In this document: positions 41,941 to 46,784 of the stretch, piece by piece
How the letters are laid out: the number at the start of each line of letters is the position of its first letter
Numbering within the stretch: the stretch's first letter is position 1
Source of the DNA: an uncultured Lachnospiraceae bacterium
GTDB taxonomy: Bacteria > Bacillota > Clostridia > Lachnospirales > Lachnospiraceae
Assembly: GCA_944380065.1 (NCBI GenBank)
Contig: CALWGM010000148.1
Location: forward strand, 1 to 46,784
Direction: 5' to 3'
DNA: 46,784 nt
Program-made: the position numbers and the translations under genes
Notes under the pieces: model-generated
Database searches by the model: none
Told to the model about the DNA's origin: nothing
What the model saw: only the letters and a program-made list of their open reading frames with translations

Positions 41941-43410
41941 ATGGCATCAGGAACACAGACAGGAAAAAAAGAGACAGTATCTGCCGGAGGCAGGACGATA
42001 CAGGAAAGCAGCAGGAAAAAAGACCGGAAACGTCAGAAGAGACAGCAGAAATTGGTGATCGCGGCGGTGATCCTGATTCTGCTGGGCGCAGCCTATCTGA
42101 TTGGCGCTTTGTATTTCCGCAATCATTTCCTTCCCCATACTGTGATCAACGGCGTTGCCTGCGGCGGCAGGAATGAGAGCCAGAGTGTGGAGCTGTTTGA
42201 AAAACGGGCGGCTGATTATGTTCTGACATTGCAGGAGCGGGATGAGAAAAGCGAGACGGTTGCCGGAACAGATATTGATTTGCAGGTGCACCTTGGCGAC
42301 AGCCTGGGCGGGCTTTTGGAGAGCCAGAACGGATTTACCTGGCCGGCGCATCTGTTTGGCAGGGCTGAGGATACGGTGGAAGCAGCCGTGAAGTATGACC
42401 AGGAAAAGCTGCGGCAGGCCGTGGGGAAACTAAACTGCATGGACAGTTCCCGGATGTATGATTCGGAGAACGCATCCCTGTCAGAATATCAGCCGGGCAG
42501 CGGCTATGAGATTGTGGATGAGGTATATGGCACCCGGATCAATGAGGACGCTTTTTACGCGCAGCTGGATGATGCGATTACGAATTTCGCGGAAGAGCTG
42601 GATCTGTCCGGGACCGGCTGCTATGTGGATCCTCTTTACACGGCGGATTCGGCGGAGGCGCAGAAGATGCTGGAGACGGCGAACCGTTACGTGAATACCA
42701 CGATTACATACCAGTTTGTCGAGGCACAGGAGGTTCTGGACGGCTCCGTCATCAGCCAGTGGATCCGGGTGGGCGACGACTGTTCGGTGTCGCTGGACGG
42801 GGAGCAGGAGGCCGCCTATATCTCAGATCTGGCCTCCAAATACGATACAAAATGGAAATCCCGCACATTCGTGTCCCATTCCGGCAAGACGGTGACGGTT
42901 CCGGCCGGAGGCAATTATGGCTGGAGAGTGGATCAGGAGGGGACGTTAGAGGCTCTGAACGGCTATCTGGAATCCGGTGAGAATTACACCGGGGAGGTGG
43001 TTTACCATCAGAGGGCAGCCCAGTACGGGGATCCTGATTATGGCAATACCTATGTGGAGGTCAGCATTTCCGCCCAGCATTTCTGGTATTACCAGAACGG
43101 GACTGTGGTGCTGGAATCGGATTTTGTGTCCGGCGACCCCACCAAGGGGCATGATACGCCGAAGGGCATTTACCGTCTGGCTTATAAGGCGCGCGACCAG
43201 GTGCTGGAGGGACAGGGGTATGCTTCGCCGGTGAAATACTGGATGCCCTTCGTGGACGGCTGCGGTTTCCATGACGCGGACTGGCGCGACCGTTTCGGCG
43301 GTTCCATCTACAAGGGCGACGGTTCCCATGGCTGTCTGAACCTGCCGCCCAGCGTGGCGAAGCAGCTGTACGATATGATCGAGGCCGGGACGGCGATACT
43401 GATTTACTGA
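41941..43410 (+). CDS. L,D-transpeptidase (YkuD family) with peptidoglycan-binding domain
   Basis: A 489-residue cell-wall enzyme that makes 3-3 cross-links or attaches proteins in peptidoglycan. A basic cytoplasmic head (1-37) precedes one membrane span (about 38-58), so it is membrane anchored. The middle (about 65-330) resembles the YoaR/VanW-type putative peptidoglycan-binding region. The YkuD catalytic domain (about 355-489) has the motif GDGSHGCLNLP with nucleophile Cys465 and a conserved GCGFHDADWR upstream. ATG 41941 has AGAAAGGAAA before it. It is transcribed from a strong promoter and closed by a terminator. Confidence 0.92.
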   Translation: MASGTQTGKKETVSAGGRTIQESSRKKDRKRQKRQQKLVIAAVILILLGAAYLIGALYFRNHFLPHTVINGVACGGRNESQSVELFEKRAADYVLTLQERDEKSETVAGTDIDLQVHLGDSLGGLLESQNGFTWPAHLFGRAEDTVEAAVKYDQEKLRQAVGKLNCMDSSRMYDSENASLSEYQPGSGYEIVDEVYGTRINEDAFYAQLDDAITNFAEELDLSGTGCYVDPLYTADSAEAQKMLETANRYVNTTITYQFVEAQEVLDGSVISQWIRVGDDCSVSLDGEQEAAYISDLASKYDTKWKSRTFVSHSGKTVTVPAGGNYGWRVDQEGTLEALNGYLESGENYTGEVVYHQRAAQYGDPDYGNTYVEVSISAQHFWYYQNGTVVLESDFVSGDPTKGHDTPKGIYRLAYKARDQVLEGQGYASPVKYWMPFVDGCGFHDADWRDRFGGSIYKGDGSHGCLNLPPSVAKQLYDMIEAGTAILIY

Positions 43411-43437
43411 GATTAAAATTGGATCATTTAAAAAGTC

Positions 43438-43480
43438 GAGGAGGGCTATCGCATTTATTATGCGGCAGTCCTCTTTTATT
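43438..43480 (+). terminator. Rho-independent terminator after the L,D-transpeptidase gene
   Basis: GAGGA pairs with TCCTC and CGCAT with ATGCG across an internal loop, followed by TTTTATTT. The next gene begins only 21 bases later, so this could also act as an attenuator for it. Confidence 0.65.
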
Positions 43481-43500
43481 TGGAAAGGAGCGAAACTGTT

Positions 43501-46077
43501 GTGGCGGCATTTGACAAAATTATATCCGGTATTCCGGAGATGGATAAAACATTTGATCATATACGTCTGGGGGACAATGTGGTATGGCAGGTATCACAGT
43601 TGAGTGATTTTACATATTTTGTGGATCCCTTTGTGAAGCAGGCGATCGCAGATAAACGGAATCTGATTTACATCCGCTTTGCTTCCCATGAGCCTCTAAT
43701 AGAACCTCAGGAGGGGGTGAAGATTTATCATGTGGAACTGACCCACCGATTTGAAACTTTTTCCGTGACGATTCACAATATCATTGAGTCTGAGGGAAGG
43801 GATGCTTTTTATGTATTTGACTGTCTGTCCGAGCTGCAGAGCGCCTGGGCGACAGACCTGATGATGGGAAACTTTTTCAAGGTGACCTGTCCGTTTCTGT
43901 TTCAGCTGGATACCGTGGCATATTTCCCTGTCATACGGGGCAGACATTCGAACCAGGCTATTGCGAAAATCCGCGAGACAACTCAGCTTCTGATCGACGT
44001 GTATGGCGATGATGATATTCTGTATGTGCATTCGCTGAAAGTCTGGAACCGTTATACGCCCATGATGTTTCTTCCTTATATATATCAGCCGCAGAAAGGA
44101 GATTTTCATGTTCTGACGGATGGAATGGAGATCAGCCGTTACTACAGTATGCTGAACCGGATGCAGGATATGGAAGATGAGATGGAAGCTGACAGCTGGG
44201 ACAGATTTTTCCGACAGGCGAAGATCCAGAACCGGGAAAGCGCTCTGCCGGAAGAATCAAAGCAGTTTATGTGTAAGGTAATGATGACCCGGGACCAGAA
44301 ACTGCGGGAACTGGTCAGCCGCTATTTCCGTCCGGAGGATTATTTCGCTGTCCGTGACCGGATGGTAGGAACGGGAATGATCGGAGGAAAGTCCTGCGGG
44401 ATGCTTCTGGCCAGGAAAATTGTAGAACATGAAATGCCGGAATACAGACAGTATATGGAACCCCATGATTCCTTTTTTATCGGGTCGGATGTTTTTTATA
44501 CTTTTCTGGTGGAAAACGACTGCTGGGATCTGCGGATCCGGCAGAGGACACCGGAGGGGTATTTCTCTGTGGCAGCAGAGTTCCAGCAGGCGATTCTTAA
44601 AGGTCATTTTCCGGAGGATATCCGGGAGAAATTCCGGAAGCTGCTGGATTATTTTGGCCGCAGCCCGATTATTGTCCGGTCCAGCAGTATTCTGGAGGAC
44701 GGTTTCGGTAATGCCTTTGCCGGGAAGTATGAGTCCGTGTTCTGCGTCAACGCGGGCGCCCAGGAGGAACGGCTGGAAAGGTTTGAGGAGGCAGTGAAAC
44801 AGGTCTATGTCAGCACGCTGGATAAATCAGCCCTGGAATACCGTTACCAGAGAAACCTCCATAACCGGGACGAACAGATGGCTCTTCTGGTGCAGCGTGT
44901 TTCCGGATCTTATTTCGGTCCTTATTATATGCCCTGTGCGGCAGGCGTTGGTTTTTCCTACAGTATGTACCGTTTTATGAGGGACATGGATCCAGCTGCG
45001 GGAATGCTGCGCTTGGTGGCGGGACTGGGAACAAAGGCCGTTGACCGTACCCAGGGAGATTATCCCCGGCTGATCGCGCTGGACCGGCCGATGGCGTATG
45101 CCCGTCCCAGTGTGGCGGAGCGGCACCGGTATTCCCAGAGAAAGATGGATATGCTGGATACAGAGAAAAACGAACTGGTGGAACATGCCATGGAGGATGT
45201 GCTGGATCTGCTTCCAATGAAATGCAGGAAAAATCTGCTGGAGCATGACACAGAGGCGGAGCTGATGCTGCGGCAGCGGGGAGACTACAGGAATGTATAT
45301 TTTATTTCCTGCCAGGGGCTGGCCCGCAATGCAGTTTTCACAGGGATGATGCAGAAGATGCTGAAAACACTGCAGCGTGTTTATGGCTCTCCGGTGGATA
45401 TTGAATATACCATAAATCTGGGAGAGGAAGGCGATTTTGTTGTAAATCTGCTTCAGTGCCGTCCTCTGCAGACCTGTGAGGATGAAGAGAAGGTTGATAT
45501 TCCGCAGATCCCGGAAAAAAATGCGGTAATCCATATCCGGGACTGCTGTATGGGACGGTCCAGGTCAGTGAAAATTTCCGCTGTTGTGAAAGTGGACGCC
45601 TTTGAATATTACAGCTATCCTTATGTGGAAAAGCCCAGCGTGGCGAGGGCTGTCGGGAAGCTGAATGCTTATTTTAAACAGAAAAAGATGTCAGTGGTTC
45701 TGATTGTTCCCGGAAGAATCGGGACGTCGTCGCCGGAACTTGGCGTTCCTGCAGCGTTCGCGGATATCAGCGGGGTGGAAGCAATTTTTGAGGTTGCTTA
45801 CAGTGAGGTGGGCTATATGCCGGAGCTGTCCTTTGGAAGCCACATGTTCCAGGATCTGGTGGAAGCGGATATTCTGTACGGCGCTGTCCTGGAGGACAAA
45901 AAGCGGCTGGCTTACCAGCCGGAACTGCTGGACGCGTCCACGAATCAGTTTTTAAATATCTGCCCGGAATATGAAGAACTGGAAAAAATGATTCATGTAA
46001 CTGTTTTTGATGAAATTTCCGCAGAATTGTATTATGATATGGAAAAGGAAGAAGCATTGTTTACTTTGGGAAAATAA
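43501..46077 (+). CDS. PPDK-type ATP-grasp (PEP/pyruvate-binding) protein with a degenerate RecA/KaiC-like N-terminus
   Basis: An 858-residue protein. Residues about 290-655 match the ATP-grasp nucleotide-binding domain of PEP synthase and pyruvate phosphate dikinase: MIGGKSCGMLLARKI, IIVRSSSILEDG, AFAGKYESV and the closing VDIEYTINL...LLQCRPLQ. The phosphohistidine swivel domain and PEP-binding barrel are absent, so it cannot be a complete dikinase. Residues 1-280 look like a RecA/KaiC ATPase fold without its P-loop (DHIRLGDNVVWQVS, AFYVFDCLSEL). The last 200 residues (DISGVEAIFEVAYSEVGYMPELSFGSH) are unassigned. The start is GTG 43501 with GGAAAGGAG upstream. Possible roles are a regulatory or phosphotransfer enzyme; none is established. 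Confidence 0.75.
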   Translation: MAAFDKIISGIPEMDKTFDHIRLGDNVVWQVSQLSDFTYFVDPFVKQAIADKRNLIYIRFASHEPLIEPQEGVKIYHVELTHRFETFSVTIHNIIESEGRDAFYVFDCLSELQSAWATDLMMGNFFKVTCPFLFQLDTVAYFPVIRGRHSNQAIAKIRETTQLLIDVYGDDDILYVHSLKVWNRYTPMMFLPYIYQPQKGDFHVLTDGMEISRYYSMLNRMQDMEDEMEADSWDRFFRQAKIQNRESALPEESKQFMCKVMMTRDQKLRELVSRYFRPEDYFAVRDRMVGTGMIGGKSCGMLLARKIVEHEMPEYRQYMEPHDSFFIGSDVFYTFLVENDCWDLRIRQRTPEGYFSVAAEFQQAILKGHFPEDIREKFRKLLDYFGRSPIIVRSSSILEDGFGNAFAGKYESVFCVNAGAQEERLERFEEAVKQVYVSTLDKSALEYRYQRNLHNRDEQMALLVQRVSGSYFGPYYMPCAAGVGFSYSMYRFMRDMDPAAGMLRLVAGLGTKAVDRTQGDYPRLIALDRPMAYARPSVAERHRYSQRKMDMLDTEKNELVEHAMEDVLDLLPMKCRKNLLEHDTEAELMLRQRGDYRNVYFISCQGLARNAVFTGMMQKMLKTLQRVYGSPVDIEYTINLGEEGDFVVNLLQCRPLQTCEDEEKVDIPQIPEKNAVIHIRDCCMGRSRSVKISAVVKVDAFEYYSYPYVEKPSVARAVGKLNAYFKQKKMSVVLIVPGRIGTSSPELGVPAAFADISGVEAIFEVAYSEVGYMPELSFGSHMFQDLVEADILYGAVLEDKKRLAYQPELLDASTNQFLNICPEYEELEKMIHVTVFDEISAELYYDMEKEEALFTLGK

Positions 46078-46172
46078 AATATCTGCGGAAATCCGGAAGA
46101 ATAGACAGCAGAAAGACTGTGTGTCAATAAGGCAGGAAAATATTTCGGCAGACTGAAAAAGCAGGAGAGAGA

Positions 46173-46784
46173 ATGAGTAAAGTATTAGTAATCGCGGAAA
46201 AGCCCTCTGTGGGGAGGGACATTGCAAGGGTGCTCCAGTGCCCGAAGAAACTGGACGGAGCCCTGGAGGGCGGAAAATATATTGTTACCTGGGGTCTGGG
46301 ACATCTGGTTACCCTGTGTGATCCGGAGCATTATGACAAAAAGTATAAGGAATGGAAGATGGAGGATCTCCCTATGCTTCCGGAGCATATGGATATCGAT
46401 GTGATCCGGCAGACTTCAAAGCAGTACCAGGCGGTAAAAAAGCAGATTCACCGGCAGGATGTGACTCAGATTGTCATTGCCACAGATGCAGGCAGAGAGG
46501 GAGAACTGGTGGCCCGCTGGATTCTGAAAAAGGCGGGGAGCCGGAAGCAATGTAAGAGATTGTGGATTTCCTCTGTAACAGATAAGGCAATCCGGGAAGG
46601 GTTTGCACATCTGAAGGACGCGAAAAATTATGAGCCCCTTTATCATGCGGCGGTCTGCCGGGCAGAGGCGGACTGGCTGGTGGGACTGAACGCCACCAGA
46701 GCCCTGACCTGTAAATATAATGCCCAGCTTTCCTGCGGCCGTGTGCAGACGCCTACGCTGGCCATGATTGCAGCCCGGGAACAG
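46173..46784 (+). CDS. topB: DNA topoisomerase III, 3' end missing
   Basis: The first 204 residues of a type IA topoisomerase. The Toprim domain starts [21 protein letters not shown] and has the metal-binding [13 protein letters not shown]; the conserved [14 protein letters not shown] follows. The catalytic Tyr lies further on, outside the window. It is TopB rather than TopA by the start of the Toprim and the GLNATRALT motif. The ATG follows GGAGAGAG. No clear promoter is seen in the 95 bases before it, so co-transcription with the upstream gene is possible. Confidence 0.94.
   Translation, partial: MSKVLVIAEKPSVGRDIARVLQCPKKLDGALEGGKYIVTWGLGHLVTLCDPEHYDKKYKEWKMEDLPMLPEHMDIDVIRQTSKQYQAVKKQIHRQDVTQIVIATDAGREGELVARWILKKAGSRKQCKRLWISSVTDKAIREGFAHLKDAKNYEPLYHAAVCRAEADWLVGLNATRALTCKYNAQLSCGRVQTPTLAMIAAREQ

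Noticed and set aside
1..46784. tRNA, rRNA, CRISPR, T-box or known riboswitch
   Set aside because: I saw no cloverleaf, rRNA segment, regular repeat array or recognised riboswitch core; intergenic spaces are mostly short and explained by promoters and terminators. A covariance-model search would be decisive.

Overview
The window looks like chromosome from a strictly anaerobic, Gram-positive clostridium, most likely a Lachnospiraceae-type gut bacterium. Supporting signs are a complete rnfCDGEAB operon, two catalytic-type [FeFe] hydrogenases plus two sensory-type relatives, ScpA/ScpB, a tight yhiN-cmk-ispH-rpsA run, AGGAGG-type ribosome binding sites, sigma-A-like promoters with 17-base spacers, and no respiratory oxidases. 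The family-level assignment is inference from gene content. I saw no tRNA, rRNA, CRISPR array, insertion sequence or phage gene.

Layout. 1-760: a truncated phosphatase-like gene and a decayed gene, probably the edge of an accessory patch, closed by a terminator. 940-3049: a subtilase facing a penicillin-binding-protein-type D,D-carboxypeptidase. 3188-4517: scpA-scpB. 4706-8860: a redox module in which an NfnB/GltD-like flavoprotein is coupled to a monomeric-type [FeFe] hydrogenase, followed by a 33-residue membrane microprotein. 8974-10245: a second D,D-carboxypeptidase. 10354-15453: an RpiR regulator, a YhiN flavoprotein, cytidylate kinase, IspH and ribosomal protein S1. 15599-20584: a 1661-residue secreted protein combining a phosphodiester glycosidase and a metallophosphoesterase. 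20631-21761: a YprB-type exonuclease. 22045-27108: the Rnf complex, facing an ApbE flavin transferase lipoprotein (27231-28265). 28470-30087: proB, a DUF896 protein and a PsiE-like membrane protein.

30212-41707 is the most striking block. A bifurcating hydrogenase operon (HydC-like, histidine-kinase-type ATPase, HndB-like ferredoxin, HydB, HydA) runs rightward from 33609. Back to back with it, a leftward operon encodes DRTGG protein, RsbW-like ATPase, an H-cluster protein, a second DRTGG protein and a PHP phosphoesterase. Downstream on the plus strand is a second sensory hydrogenase with a PAS domain, translationally coupled to a SpoIIE/PP2C-type phosphatase. One bifurcating hydrogenase is thus surrounded by two H2-sensor-like proteins, two GHKL ATPases, a phosphatase, two DRTGG proteins and a PHP protein. 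I infer a hydrogen/redox signalling system using protein phosphorylation or partner switching.

The right end has an L,D-transpeptidase, an unusual pyruvate-phosphate-dikinase-like ATP-grasp protein with a degenerate RecA/KaiC-like front half, and the start of topB.

Together, Rnf couples reduced ferredoxin and NAD+ to an ion gradient, ApbE probably attaches FMN to RnfD and RnfG, the bifurcating hydrogenase exchanges electrons among NADH, ferredoxin and H2, and the NfnB-like module gives a second route between pyridine nucleotides and H2.
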